From assembly GCF_900169075.1 (NCBI RefSeq), contig NZ_LT827014.1:124001-188000 (forward strand): a stretch of DNA of 64,000 bases, written 5' to 3'. Shown here one piece after another: positions 24,346-33,008 of the stretch. Source of the stretch: Chryseobacterium phocaeense (GTDB lineage Bacteria > Bacteroidota > Bacteroidia > Flavobacteriales > Weeksellaceae). A program made the translations under genes and the position numbers. The notes under the pieces were generated by a model, which did no database searches, was not told the DNA's origin, and worked only from the letters and a program-made list of their open reading frames with translations. The stretch's first letter is position 1; the number at the start of each line of letters is the position of its first letter.

Positions 24346-26496
24346 TTATTGCTGATTTCCGATCTTGCTCCAGATCTCTATTCTGTAATCTTTGATATCC
24401 GCATTATCCTGAAGGCTCTTCATCCAGGCCTGTCCGAACATCCCTGCATTTCTCTGGGTAATAGATTCTGTAAACTGCTTAAGGTCACCCGGCTGCTTGT
24501 TTACCGTTTCTGATTTTTTGATCAGTACATACACTCCGGTTCCACCTTCGATAGGGTTAGAAAGCTTTCCTTTCGCCACACCAAATGCTGCACCTGCCAC
24601 TTTAGGCTCCATGGCTCCGGCTACTGAAGGGTTCAGCATATTCACCTGAGCAGTCTGCTTTGTTGAAGCAAATAATTTAGCAATCTGATCTAAGCTTGAA
24701 GCTTTAGCTCCTGCAATTTTATCAGAAATCTGTTTTGCTGCCAGTTTATTTTTAACGATCACTTCGATCTGATCTCTTACCGATTCTGGATCAGCAAGAC
24801 CTGCTTCCTGTTTTCCGTTAAGATAAGCTACAATTTTATCTCCTGTACCTTCTACGGTAAAGAATTCGGTATCTCCTTTAGATCTCTTCTTATCGAAAGC
24901 CCACGCTAAAATTTCACCGTCTTTATCAGTACCAAGTCCCTGCAGCTGTCCGTCAAATCTTTTAGCTGTTTTCGGATTGGAGAACTGATAGTTTCCTTTT
25001 TTAGCAATATTCACGAAATCGTTGAAAGATTTCCCCTGAACCTGCTGGATGAATCTTCTTGCTTTTTTATCGGATTCTGCTTCTGTAGCCTCTGAAGGCT
25101 TCACTTCTTTCACAAGGTTAGCTACTTTATAGCTCATTGCCCCTGCTTTCTTATCTTCAATATTGATAATGTGATATCCGAACTGTGTTTCTACCACACC
25201 GGTTGCTCCTTTAGGATTGTTCGCCAAATAAGTAAGGAACTCAGGAACGAAAGGTGTTTCCGGAGTTGTCCATCCCAGGCTTCCTCCCTGAGCTGCTGAA
25301 CTTGGGTCGTTAGAAAGCTTAAGGAATTCTGTAAATTTAGCCGGAGTTGATTTGACAATAGCTCCGATAGAGTCTGCTAATTTTTTAGCCTGCTCCTTTG
25401 ATCTTGTCACTCCTTCTCCTGCCGGACTTCCTTTGAAAGCAATAAGGATGTGTCTTGACAAAGTAGAATCTGAAGTCTTTTTATCCAGAAGTTTTGAAAC
25501 TACATAAAAATTCTGCTCTTTATAAGGTCCGAAGGTCTGTCCGATAGCGGCAGAAGCAATCTGTCCCTGGATCGTCTGTGGCAATTGGTTCGGCGCTGAA
25601 TACTGACTGTTAAACGGCATATCAGAATTAGCCATAATGAACATGGAATCATTCTTGGTATTCTGGAAGTTCTCCGTTCCTCCGCTCGCATCAGTACCAC
25701 CTGAGAACAGTTTATTGATTTCCTTCTGAGTCGCTGCATCATCTGCAGGGCTTGGTCTGGAAGGGAAGTAAACGATTCCGATGTTTCTGCTAGGCTCAGC
25801 TTTGAACATTACAGGATGCTGCTTGATATAATTTTCAAGGTCCGCAGTAGTAACGTTGATTTTTGTTTTCTGAAGGTAAGCTGCATAATCAATCTTTACG
25901 AAATCAATATCAGCCAGCTGATCTCTCTGCTTCATAAGCTCTTCAGCCTCTTTCTTTCCTGTAGTGATCCCTGCAGAAATATTAGTAAACACCTGTCTTG
26001 CCATCAATCTGTATTCCACAGTTTTTCTGGTTTTCAACCATTGGTTGTACCCTTCTGGGTTGGTGTTTTTTAATGTTTCAATTTCTTTTTTAAGCTCTTG
26101 AGTTTTAAAATTACCTTTCTCATCAAAGAACTGTTTGTTTTGGGCAAACATCTGATCGTACTGGATCTGGTTCCAGAAATAATCATCCGTCATCTCAAAG
26201 CCCAATTTTTCAAACTGCTGCTTGATAAGTTTAGATTGTACAAGTAACTGCCATGCCTGCTCTTCAAGCCCCGTTTTCGGACGGCCCTGCTGTTCAGCCT
26301 GCTGCTGCAGCACGAAAAGCTGGTCATTGAACTCTTCGCGGCTAATTTTTTCACCGTTTACTTTTCCTAAAACATCAGGATTTTTTCCAAAAACCTTGTC
26401 GATGCTTTCCGGGTTTACCAAAAACGCTAAAAGCGCCAATGCGATCACTCCCATCAAAAGCCAAGGCTTACTCCTAATCTGTCCTAAAATTGCCAT
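24346..26496 (-). CDS. Membrane-anchored peptidyl-prolyl isomerase/foldase, PpiD/SurA type
   Basis: 716 residues. A short N-terminus with one membrane helix (about 13-27) is followed by a SurA_N/PpiD-type chaperone region (VNGEKISREEFNDQL), a parvulin rotamase domain (about 345-455: SRHILIAFKG, AAQGGSLGWTTP, TQFGYHIINIEDKK) and a second degenerate C-terminal parvulin-like region (GTGVYVLIKK near 660). It would assist folding of proteins crossing the inner membrane. Length is a little above E. coli PpiD (about 620). It diverges from lon across a 261-base spacer; both are envelope/protein quality-control genes. Confidence 0.92.
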   Translation of the reverse strand: MAILGQIRSKPWLLMGVIALALLAFLVNPESIDKVFGKNPDVLGKVNGEKISREEFNDQLFVLQQQAEQQGRPKTGLEEQAWQLLVQSKLIKQQFEKLGFEMTDDYFWNQIQYDQMFAQNKQFFDEKGNFKTQELKKEIETLKNTNPEGYNQWLKTRKTVEYRLMARQVFTNISAGITTGKKEAEELMKQRDQLADIDFVKIDYAAYLQKTKINVTTADLENYIKQHPVMFKAEPSRNIGIVYFPSRPSPADDAATQKEINKLFSGGTDASGGTENFQNTKNDSMFIMANSDMPFNSQYSAPNQLPQTIQGQIASAAIGQTFGPYKEQNFYVVSKLLDKKTSDSTLSRHILIAFKGSPAGEGVTRSKEQAKKLADSIGAIVKSTPAKFTEFLKLSNDPSSAAQGGSLGWTTPETPFVPEFLTYLANNPKGATGVVETQFGYHIINIEDKKAGAMSYKVANLVKEVKPSEATEAESDKKARRFIQQVQGKSFNDFVNIAKKGNYQFSNPKTAKRFDGQLQGLGTDKDGEILAWAFDKKRSKGDTEFFTVEGTGDKIVAYLNGKQEAGLADPESVRDQIEVIVKNKLAAKQISDKIAGAKASSLDQIAKLFASTKQTAQVNMLNPSVAGAMEPKVAGAAFGVAKGKLSNPIEGGTGVYVLIKKSETVNKQPGDLKQFTESITQRNAGMFGQAWMKSLQDNADIKDYRIEIWSKIGNQQ

Positions 26497-26636
26497 TTTA
26501 TATATTATAGTTTTTTATCAGTTTGCGAAAATACACATTTTTAAGAAATTAGAGAAGCAGAAGTTCTTTATTTTAATTTTTAAAATGAAAGTTTATTCAA
26601 AAAAGGAAATTTTGACCATATTTTTTAGCAAAAAAC

Positions 26637-26661
26637 AAATGGCACAGCTATTGTGCCATTT
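26637..26661. repeat. Perfect hairpin in the ppiD-lon intergenic region
   Basis: AAATGGCACA pairs with TGTGCCATTT (10 bp, 5-nt loop). On the minus strand it is followed by GTTTTTTGC, so it is terminator-like in the leader of the ppiD-type gene even though no minus-strand gene precedes it. A second short inverted repeat (CGCTG...CAGCG) lies about 20 bases further on. Confidence 0.6.
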
Positions 26662-26731
26662 AGGTAACTATAATACGCTGCAGGTTTTCAGCGCATATTG
26701 TAAAATATCATTTTAACGATTTAAAACGAAG

Positions 26732-26746
26732 ATGACAATTTGTCAT
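26732..26746 (+). promoter_or_regulatory. Palindromic operator candidate upstream of lon
   Basis: ATGACAA-T-TTGTCAT is a perfect 15-bp dyad ending 11 bases before the lon ATG, in the core-promoter/leader position. It is not CIRCE. The identity of any binding protein is unknown. Confidence 0.4.
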
Positions 26747-26757
26747 TTTATATAAGT

Positions 26758-29163
26758 ATGACAGAATTTGAAGATATTAGTTTAGAGGAAATGATCGGTG
26801 ATGGGTTTGATATTGTGGCGGAAGAGATCAACCTTTCAGACTTTTCTGAGACCGATAAGAATTCCGAACAGAAAATATTCCCTATCCTTCCTGTAAGAAA
26901 TATGGTTATGTTTCCCAACGTAGTAATCCCTATTACTGCCGGAAGAAAAGCATCGATACAGCTTCTTGAGGAAGCCCAGAAAAACGGAGATTTCATTGGC
27001 ATTGTAAGCCAGAAAAATTCTGATATAGAACAGCCGGCGGAAAAAGACATGTACCAGACCGGTACGCTGGCCAAGATCATTAAGATCATCAAGCTTCCTG
27101 AAGGCAATATCACGGCTATCACTAAAGGATTTCACAGATTTAAGATCAAAAAGATCGTAGAAAAGCAGCCTTATTTTAAAGCGGAGATCACAAAACTGAA
27201 GGATTCCCAGCCAAAGAACAAGGAAGAATATGAAGCCTTGCTTGACAACGTTAAGGATCTGGCTTTAAAGATCATTGAACTTGACCCGAATATTCCAAAC
27301 GCAGCCAATTTTGCGATTAAGAATATCAGCAACAATGATGATCTCCTGAACTTCATCTGCACCAACGCTAATTTTCCTTCTACCGAAAAACAAAAGCTGC
27401 TGGAGGAAAAAAGCCTGATAGAAAGGGCCAATAAATGCTACGAAATGATGCACGAAGATTTCAGAAAGCTGGAATTAAGAAACCAGATCCATCAGAAAAC
27501 TTCAAAAGATTTAGATAAGCAGCAAAGAGAATATTTCCTGAATCAGCAGATCAGAACCATTCAGGATGAGCTGGGAGGCGGTCCGGAAAGCGATGTGGAA
27601 GACCTCATCAACAAAGCAAAAGCAAAAAAATGGAATCAGGAGGTGGAAGAGCATTTCCAGAAGGAAATCAACAGACTGCAACGCCAGAATCCGAATGCTC
27701 CTGATTATAACGTACAGAGAAATTATCTTGATTTCTTTACCGATCTTCCATGGGAAAGGTATACGAAAGATGTTTTTGATATTGCCAAAGCCGAGAAAAC
27801 TTTAGATAAGGCCCACTTCGGTCTGGAAGATATTAAAAAAAGAATCCTTGAACACATGGCTGTTTTAAAATTAAAAAACAACATGAAATCCCCTATCCTT
27901 TTATTGGTAGGACCTCCGGGAGTAGGAAAAACCTCCTTAGGAAAATCCGTTGCTGATGCTTTAGGAAGAAAATACGTAAGATTATCTCTGGGCGGGCTTC
28001 ATGACGAAAGTGAAATCCGCGGCCACAGAAAGACCTACATTGGGGCTATGGCAGGAAGAATCCTGCAGTCTATCAAGAAATCGGGCACTTCCAACCCGGT
28101 GATTGTTCTGGACGAAATTGATAAGATCGGACAAGGCCTGCACGGAGATCCAAGCTCTGCACTCCTGGAAGTTCTTGATCCTGAACAGAATAAATCTTTC
28201 TATGATAATTTCCTGGAAATGGGCTATGATTTATCAAAAGTGATGTTTATAGCTACTGCCAATTCCCTTTCTACGATCCAGACTCCGCTTTTAGACCGGA
28301 CGGAAATCATCCAGATCGCCGGATATACCATGGAGGAAAAGACGGAAATTGCAAAAAGACACTTAATTAAAAAGCAACAGGAAGAAAACGGTCTGGATCC
28401 GAAATCATTCAAACTGGGGAATCCTGAACTTAAGCATATTATTGAAGCCCATACTTCTGAAAGTGGGGTAAGAACCCTGGAGAAAAGAATTGCTGCCATT
28501 GCGAGATGGGTTGCCTTGCAAACGGCTTTGGTGAAGGAATACAATCCAAAAATCACTATTGAAAAAGTAGACGAAATACTGGGAGTTCCAAGACCTAAAA
28601 GTCTATCAGAGATCACCGGAGTTCCGGGAGTTGTGACAGGTCTTGCCTGGACAAGTGTAGGGGGAGACATCTTATACATTGAAAGTATTTTAAGCAACGG
28701 AAAAGGAGGCCTTACCATGACCGGAAACCTTGGAACCGTTATGAAAGAATCGGCTACCATAGCTCTGGAATATATCAAAGCCAGACATGATGACCTTGGA
28801 ATCCCGCAGGAAGATCTGGATAAGAAAAACATCCACGTTCACGTTCCGGAAGGTGCAACACCTAAGGACGGACCATCTGCCGGTATTGCCATGCTTACTT
28901 CCATGGTTTCTTCGTTCAAAAATAAAAAAGTAAAACCTCATCTTGCGATGACCGGTGAAATCACTTTAAGAGGAAAAGTGCTTCCTGTAGGCGGAATCAA
29001 AGAAAAACTGCTTGCCGCGACGAGAGCAGGAATAAAAGAAGTGATCTTATGTGAAGCGAACAGAAAGGATGTAGAAGAAATTAAAAAAGATTATCTGAAA
29101 AACCTGACGGTACATTATGTGAACAGGATGGAGGAAGTCATAGAATTTGCTATTGAAAAATAA
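26758..29163 (+). CDS. lon: ATP-dependent protease Lon
   Basis: 801 residues from ATG 26758; an upstream TTG in frame lies inside the palindrome and is rejected. It has an N-terminal LON substrate-binding domain (about 40-235, FPILPVRNMVMFPN), a helical segment, an AAA+ module with Walker A at about 385-392 (GPPGVGKT) and Walker B (VIVLDEIDK), and a C-terminal serine protease domain with the Ser-Lys dyad S707 (PKDGPSAG) and K750 (GGIKEK). Lon degrades misfolded and regulatory proteins in the cytoplasm. It has its own promoter region, a palindrome, and a clear terminator. Confidence 0.98.
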   Translation: MTEFEDISLEEMIGDGFDIVAEEINLSDFSETDKNSEQKIFPILPVRNMVMFPNVVIPITAGRKASIQLLEEAQKNGDFIGIVSQKNSDIEQPAEKDMYQTGTLAKIIKIIKLPEGNITAITKGFHRFKIKKIVEKQPYFKAEITKLKDSQPKNKEEYEALLDNVKDLALKIIELDPNIPNAANFAIKNISNNDDLLNFICTNANFPSTEKQKLLEEKSLIERANKCYEMMHEDFRKLELRNQIHQKTSKDLDKQQREYFLNQQIRTIQDELGGGPESDVEDLINKAKAKKWNQEVEEHFQKEINRLQRQNPNAPDYNVQRNYLDFFTDLPWERYTKDVFDIAKAEKTLDKAHFGLEDIKKRILEHMAVLKLKNNMKSPILLLVGPPGVGKTSLGKSVADALGRKYVRLSLGGLHDESEIRGHRKTYIGAMAGRILQSIKKSGTSNPVIVLDEIDKIGQGLHGDPSSALLEVLDPEQNKSFYDNFLEMGYDLSKVMFIATANSLSTIQTPLLDRTEIIQIAGYTMEEKTEIAKRHLIKKQQEENGLDPKSFKLGNPELKHIIEAHTSESGVRTLEKRIAAIARWVALQTALVKEYNPKITIEKVDEILGVPRPKSLSEITGVPGVVTGLAWTSVGGDILYIESILSNGKGGLTMTGNLGTVMKESATIALEYIKARHDDLGIPQEDLDKKNIHVHVPEGATPKDGPSAGIAMLTSMVSSFKNKKVKPHLAMTGEITLRGKVLPVGGIKEKLLAATRAGIKEVILCEANRKDVEEIKKDYLKNLTVHYVNRMEEVIEFAIEK

Positions 29164-29191
29164 TTCATAACATATCAACTCTCAATAAGGA

Positions 29192-29226
29192 AACGCGTCT
29201 CAGATTATATTTGAGATGCGTTTTTT
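29192..29226 (+). terminator. Rho-independent terminator of lon
   Basis: An 11-bp stem (AACGCGTCTCA paired with TGAGATGCGTT, one G-U) is followed by TTTT, 28 bases past the stop. Confidence 0.9.
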
Positions 29227-29557
29227 ATTAACCACAAAAGACATAAAAGATTTAAACACTTTAGTTATTTTCAAGTTAAATAAATTACGTACAGAAGTGC
29301 ACTTAAGTTTTATAAAAAATCAAAGATTTTTTATAAGTCCATTTTCTAAATCAGCTGTATCTGCAAAATCAGCGTACGATAAAACAATAAAACTCAAGGG
29401 AAAGTTATACCCTGGAGAGATCGGTTCAATTATGGGAAAGACATACCACACCGCCCTGTTGATGTGCTTTTTTACCAAAAGAATTGTGTTAATTAAACTA
29501 AAACGGACACGTAATTAGATGTGTTTTCTTATTTTTATGCAACAGATTTGAAAAATT
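29227..29557. other. 331-base intergenic stretch with a 12-bp perfect inverted repeat, no gene
   Basis: AT-rich and apparently non-coding. It starts with ATTAACCACAAAAGACAT-type sequence that I associate with filler found between many flavobacterial genes. It contains TTATAAAAAATC paired with GATTTTTTATAA (29310-29336, 3-nt loop). A 100-codon open frame overlaps it but begins inside the lon terminator and has no recognisable product. The stretch may be a degenerate intergenic repeat. Confidence 0.5.
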
Positions 29558-30670
29558 ATGAACTTTCTTAGACTCCCTTTTATCGTTAATCTCACTCTGG
29601 TTGTTATATCCATTATTGGCCTTGGCTACCTCTTAGCACTCGGACAGAGTATATTGGCTCCTTTTTTTCTGGCTTTTTTAATGGCTATGCTTTTTCTTCC
29701 GGTTGCTACATTCATGGAAAGAAAACTAAGGTTTCCAAGGTCGGTATCTACCATGGCTTCTGTTTTCGTTATGCTGGCTATTTTATCAGGACTTATCTAT
29801 TTTTTCGGGTCGCAGCTCTCTGATTTCAGCAAAGACCTTCCTCATCTGCGGGAACAGATGACCACAGTTTTCAATAACCTGCAGCACTGGATTTCAAAGA
29901 CGTTCAATGTAAAGATTGATGAACAGCTGGATTATATTAATCAGGGACTTAACAAGCTGCTTTCTTCTTCCGGCGTGATCCTTGGCTTTACTTTCGGAAT
30001 ATTTTCAAGCGGATTTGGTTTTATTGTATTTTTCACCCTGTTTTTTATCTTTATTTTAAACTACAGAAGAATTCTCAATAATTTTATCGTTACTGTTTTT
30101 AACGAAAAACATAAAGCAAGCGTACAGGAAGTGGTTACCGAGATCAGGGTAATGACCAAGAAGTACATAATCGGGCTTTGTCTGCAGGTCTTAATCGTAT
30201 CAATCCTGACGTCAATCCTTCTTACAATTTTAGGCATTAAATATGCTATCCTTCTGGCTGTATTAACTGGCTTACTAAATGTTATTCCGTACCTGGGAAT
30301 CTGTATTTCTCTTTTAATCTCATGTTTTATCGCTTTTGCAACCGGCACCCCTTCCACCTGTGTTTATGTAGCGATAGGATATATTGCTGTACATATTATT
30401 GATGGAAATATTGTTCTTCCTTTCGTAGTGGGTTCAAAAGTAAAGATCAATGCCTTATTTTCTTTTATCGGAATTATTTTAGGAGAACATCTTTGGGGAA
30501 TTGCAGGAATGTTCCTCTGCATTCCGGCTATTGCGATTATTAAAATTATTTTCGAAAGGGTAGATGGATTAAAACCCTGGGGAAAACTGCTCGGTGAAGA
30601 AGAGAAACCAAACAAGAAGAAAAAGAGCTATAAAATTTCGAAGAATATTACACTGAAAGAAATGGATTAA
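29558..30670 (+). CDS. AI-2E family transporter (YdiK/PerM-like permease)
   Basis: 370 residues with about eight membrane helices arranged as two or three N-terminal helices, a soluble amphipathic segment (about 85-145) and a C-terminal cluster of helices. The family motifs LTGLLNVIPYLG (about 226-238) and HIIDGNIVLPFVVGSKVKINAL (quoted as VLPFVVGSKVKI), followed by GIILGEHLWGIAGMFLCIP, are diagnostic of AI-2E/PerM proteins. Substrate is unproven; members have been linked to AI-2 or ion export. The tail is Lys-rich (KKKKSYK). It faces the GG-leader peptide gene across a bidirectional terminator. Confidence 0.92.
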   Translation: MNFLRLPFIVNLTLVVISIIGLGYLLALGQSILAPFFLAFLMAMLFLPVATFMERKLRFPRSVSTMASVFVMLAILSGLIYFFGSQLSDFSKDLPHLREQMTTVFNNLQHWISKTFNVKIDEQLDYINQGLNKLLSSSGVILGFTFGIFSSGFGFIVFFTLFFIFILNYRRILNNFIVTVFNEKHKASVQEVVTEIRVMTKKYIIGLCLQVLIVSILTSILLTILGIKYAILLAVLTGLLNVIPYLGICISLLISCFIAFATGTPSTCVYVAIGYIAVHIIDGNIVLPFVVGSKVKINALFSFIGIILGEHLWGIAGMFLCIPAIAIIKIIFERVDGLKPWGKLLGEEEKPNKKKKSYKISKNITLKEMD

Positions 30671-30754
30671 AACATAAGTAATTGGTAATGGGCAATGAGT
30701 AATATAAATTGATTCATACCAGTAAAGTTATTAGTTATTAGTTATTACTCATAA

Positions 30755-30786
30755 AAAAAATCTGCCTCAGATGAGGCAGATTTTTT
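30755..30786. terminator. Bidirectional terminator between AI-2E permease and GG-leader peptide genes
   Basis: AAAAAATCTGCCTC pairs perfectly with GAGGCAGATTTTTT (14 bp, 4-nt loop), with A and T runs at both edges, between convergent genes. Upstream (30720-30745) is a triple GTTATTA-type direct repeat. Confidence 0.9.
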
Positions 30787-31033
30787 ATAATGCGCAGAAT
30801 GGGCTCATTCCACTTGGGCAAAGCTGATCGCATGGAATATAAGACTGATTGTCCGGACAGTATCCTAAATCCGTTCCCGGATTCGTTCCTCCTCCACCCC
30901 CGCCTAAACATGGGTCTCCCGGCGGTATTTTACAAGGACAGCCTACCGGTCCGATATCACAGATAGGTGGTTTTCCACCTCCATTGATTTTTTTTAAATG
31001 CTCACGATCTAATTTTTGAAGTTTTTTCAACAT
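30785..31033 (-). CDS. Cys-rich peptide with double-glycine (bacteriocin-like) leader
   Basis: 82 residues from the ATG at 31033; a longer in-frame extension is promoter DNA. The N-terminus LKKLQKLDREHLKKINGGG is a typical double-glycine leader of the type seen in the bacteriocin-like small proteins of Chryseobacterium, with predicted cleavage after the GG near residue 18. The mature part has eight cysteines (positions near 24, 32, 34, 43, 59, 68, 72 and 80), a poly-Gly run and several Pro, suggesting a disulfide-rich secreted peptide. No peptidase-ABC exporter is adjacent. A TAnnTTTG promoter lies 31 bases upstream. Whether it is antimicrobial, a signal or neither is unknown. Confidence 0.72.
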   Translation of the reverse strand: MLKKLQKLDREHLKKINGGGKPPICDIGPVGCPCKIPPGDPCLGGGGGGTNPGTDLGYCPDNQSYIPCDQLCPSGMSPFCAL

Positions 31034-31063
31034 AATACGATAGTTTAGTTTTGATTTGCAGAA

Positions 31064-31071
31064 CAAATATA
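31064..31071 (-). promoter_or_regulatory. Candidate promoter of the GG-leader peptide gene
   Basis: Reads TATATTTG on the minus strand, 30 bases before the ATG. Confidence 0.45.
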
Positions 31072-31145
31072 CCAAATGAAACCATAAATTATTCCACACA
31101 CAGGGAAAAACCAAAAACATTAACAAATTTTAATAAAAACAGAGC

Positions 31146-31173
31146 TTTGAATATCATTTTTGTTTTACATTTG
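31146..31173 (+). promoter_or_regulatory. Promoter of the doxX-like gene
   Basis: TTTG (31146-31149), 16 bases, then TACATTTG (31166-31173): a full match to the Bacteroidota -33/-7 pair, 17 bases before the ATG. Confidence 0.6.
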
Positions 31174-31190
31174 ATATAAAATCATCAAAC

Positions 31191-31568
31191 ATGAAAATCG
31201 TAAAGTTTATTCTATGCCTTTTATTCGGATTGGTTTTTATCAATGCCGGACTTGACAAATTTCTTCATTATTCACCAATGCCGAAGCTAACTGCAGAACA
31301 GGTGAAAATCTTTGCAGCATTCGGTGAAATTGGCTGGCTGATCCCTTTAGTGGGTATTGTAGAAATTATCGGAGGACTTTTATTTATTATCCCGAAGACC
31401 AGAGCTTTGGGGGCTATTATTATCCTTCCGGTTATGGTGGGAATCCTTATTCACAATGTCTACAGGGATCCGAACCAGATGGGAATCATCATGGCTGTGG
31501 TGATGTTCCTGATCAATATCTGGATGATTATTGATAACAGGGAGAAATATAAGGCTTTGATTAGTTAA
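31191..31568 (+). CDS. DoxX-family membrane protein
   Basis: 125 residues with four membrane helices. The first helix with GLVFINAGLDKFLHY and the mid-protein IPLVGIVEIIGGLLFIIP (Glu in helix) are the DoxX/DoxD-like pattern. Members are quinone-linked or redox-associated membrane proteins of mostly unknown role. It is monocistronic with a good promoter, and convergent with an acyl-CoA dehydrogenase across a long hairpin. Confidence 0.85.
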   Translation: MKIVKFILCLLFGLVFINAGLDKFLHYSPMPKLTAEQVKIFAAFGEIGWLIPLVGIVEIIGGLLFIIPKTRALGAIIILPVMVGILIHNVYRDPNQMGIIMAVVMFLINIWMIIDNREKYKALIS

Positions 31569-31578
31569 AAAGATTATA

Positions 31579-31643
31579 GGTAAAAGGTGGCAGGTGGCAG
31601 TTATCTAAGACCGTATAATACCTGCTACCTGACACCTTTTACC
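31579..31643. repeat. Long imperfect hairpin between convergent genes
   Basis: 22-base arms (31579-31600 and 31622-31643) match at 20 positions, with a 21-base loop; ACCTGCTACCT also occurs twice as a direct repeat (31620-31651 area). It lies between convergent genes and ends at the dehydrogenase stop, so it may stop transcription on both strands, although it lacks a U-run. Similar hairpin filler occurs elsewhere in the window with unrelated sequence. Confidence 0.7.
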
Positions 31644-31649
31644 TGCTAC

Positions 31650-33008
31650 CTAAACAAAAGCACTGAAACCCGTAATTGATCTTCCCACAATCAGGGAATT
31701 GATTTCTTTTGTGCCTTCATAGGAGTAAATAGCCTCAGCATCTGCTACAAATCTTGCCACATCATACTCAAGCAGGATTCCGTTTCCACCCATCACTTCT
31801 CTGGCTCTGGAAACAATATCACGTGTTCTCAGCGTACAGAATACTTTGGCCAGTGAGGCATGCTCGTCTTTTAAAATTCCTTCATCCTGCATTTCAGATA
31901 GCCTGAAAACCATGGTCTGCATTGCAGTAAGATTGGAAAGCATTTCCACCAGATGACCCTGGATCATCTGGAATGAAGCAATAGGTTTTCCAAATTGCTC
32001 TCTTGTTCTCGTATATTGTAAAGCACTTTCATAAGCTCCCCGTGCACATCCTGTAGCCATCCATGCTACTCCGGCCCTGGTCATGCGAAGCACCTTTCCG
32101 GTATCTTTAAATGAATTAGCATTTTGCAGACGGTTTTCCTCTGTTACCAGACAGTCTTTTAAAGTAATCAATCCATTCTGGACGATCCTCAATGCCATTT
32201 TTCCTTTTATTTTTTCCACGGAATATCCCGGATTATCTTTTTCTACAATAAACCCTTTTACTTCGCCGCTGTCCAGGTCTCTTGCCCAGATGATAATCAG
32301 GTCGGCAAAAGTGGCGTTTCCGATCCATTTTTTCTGTCCGTTAAGAATCCATCCTTCGGGTGTTTGTTTGCAGGTTACGGTAAGTCCGCCTGCTGCTCCC
32401 GACCCTACTTCAGGTTCTGTAAGCCCGAAAGCTCCTATTTTTTCAAATTTCTGCATCTGAGGCAGCCATTTCTGTTTCTGCTCTTCCGATCCGCATATGT
32501 AAATAGATCCCATGGCCAACCCTGACTGCACGCCGAAGAATGTTGCAATGGAAGCATCAATTCTTGCCATTTCCATTGCAATAACTCCTTCCATCAGAAA
32601 GGGCATTCCCGGACATCCGTAACCTTCATAGGTTACACCGCAGATATTCAGTTTCTGGAATTTAGGAATCAGTTCAAAAGGAAATTCATCCCTGAGCCAG
32701 TAATGATTCACCAAAGGCTTCACTTCTTTTTCCATGAATGCTCTTACTTTTAGCTGAATTTCCCGCTGTTCCGGAGTGAGGGTATGGTAGATATCATAAA
32801 AATCACCGTCAACAGGAGGAAGCTCTTTCTTCTTCTTGTTGGGATCAAGCATTTTCATCATTCCGTTCAGCTGTTTATCATCCAGTCTGGAGAAATTCTG
32901 CATCAGTTTCGGGAGGTCTACTTTCTGGGAGATAGCACTTAACTGGTCAAAATCTATGGATCTGAATAGTTCTATTGCGTTTCTGATTTTGGAAAAAGTA
33001 TTTGACAT
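31650..33008 (-). CDS. Acyl-CoA dehydrogenase, glutaryl-CoA dehydrogenase-like
   Basis: 452 residues from ATG 33008 (an earlier in-frame start lies in the leader). An N-terminal extension of about 60 residues with a Lys-rich run precedes the standard fold. FAD/substrate motifs include FGLTEPEVGSGAAGG, KKWIGNATFADL, REQFGKPIASFQMIQ and MGGNGILLEYDVAR. The catalytic-base Glu lies in YEGTKEIN near the C-terminus (E431), the position used by glutaryl-, isovaleryl- and short-chain enzymes of this branch, and GRSITG is glutaryl-CoA dehydrogenase-like. It oxidises an acyl-CoA in amino-acid or fatty-acid breakdown. No ETF genes are nearby. Confidence 0.92.
   Translation of the reverse strand: MSNTFSKIRNAIELFRSIDFDQLSAISQKVDLPKLMQNFSRLDDKQLNGMMKMLDPNKKKKELPPVDGDFYDIYHTLTPEQREIQLKVRAFMEKEVKPLVNHYWLRDEFPFELIPKFQKLNICGVTYEGYGCPGMPFLMEGVIAMEMARIDASIATFFGVQSGLAMGSIYICGSEEQKQKWLPQMQKFEKIGAFGLTEPEVGSGAAGGLTVTCKQTPEGWILNGQKKWIGNATFADLIIIWARDLDSGEVKGFIVEKDNPGYSVEKIKGKMALRIVQNGLITLKDCLVTEENRLQNANSFKDTGKVLRMTRAGVAWMATGCARGAYESALQYTRTREQFGKPIASFQMIQGHLVEMLSNLTAMQTMVFRLSEMQDEGILKDEHASLAKVFCTLRTRDIVSRAREVMGGNGILLEYDVARFVADAEAIYSYEGTKEINSLIVGRSITGFSAFV

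Noticed and set aside
29216..29518. A 100-codon plus-strand open frame after lon
   Set aside because: It begins inside the lon terminator, is built from AT-rich filler with an inverted repeat, and its translation (FKLNKLRTEVHLSFIKNQ...) shows no domain pattern.
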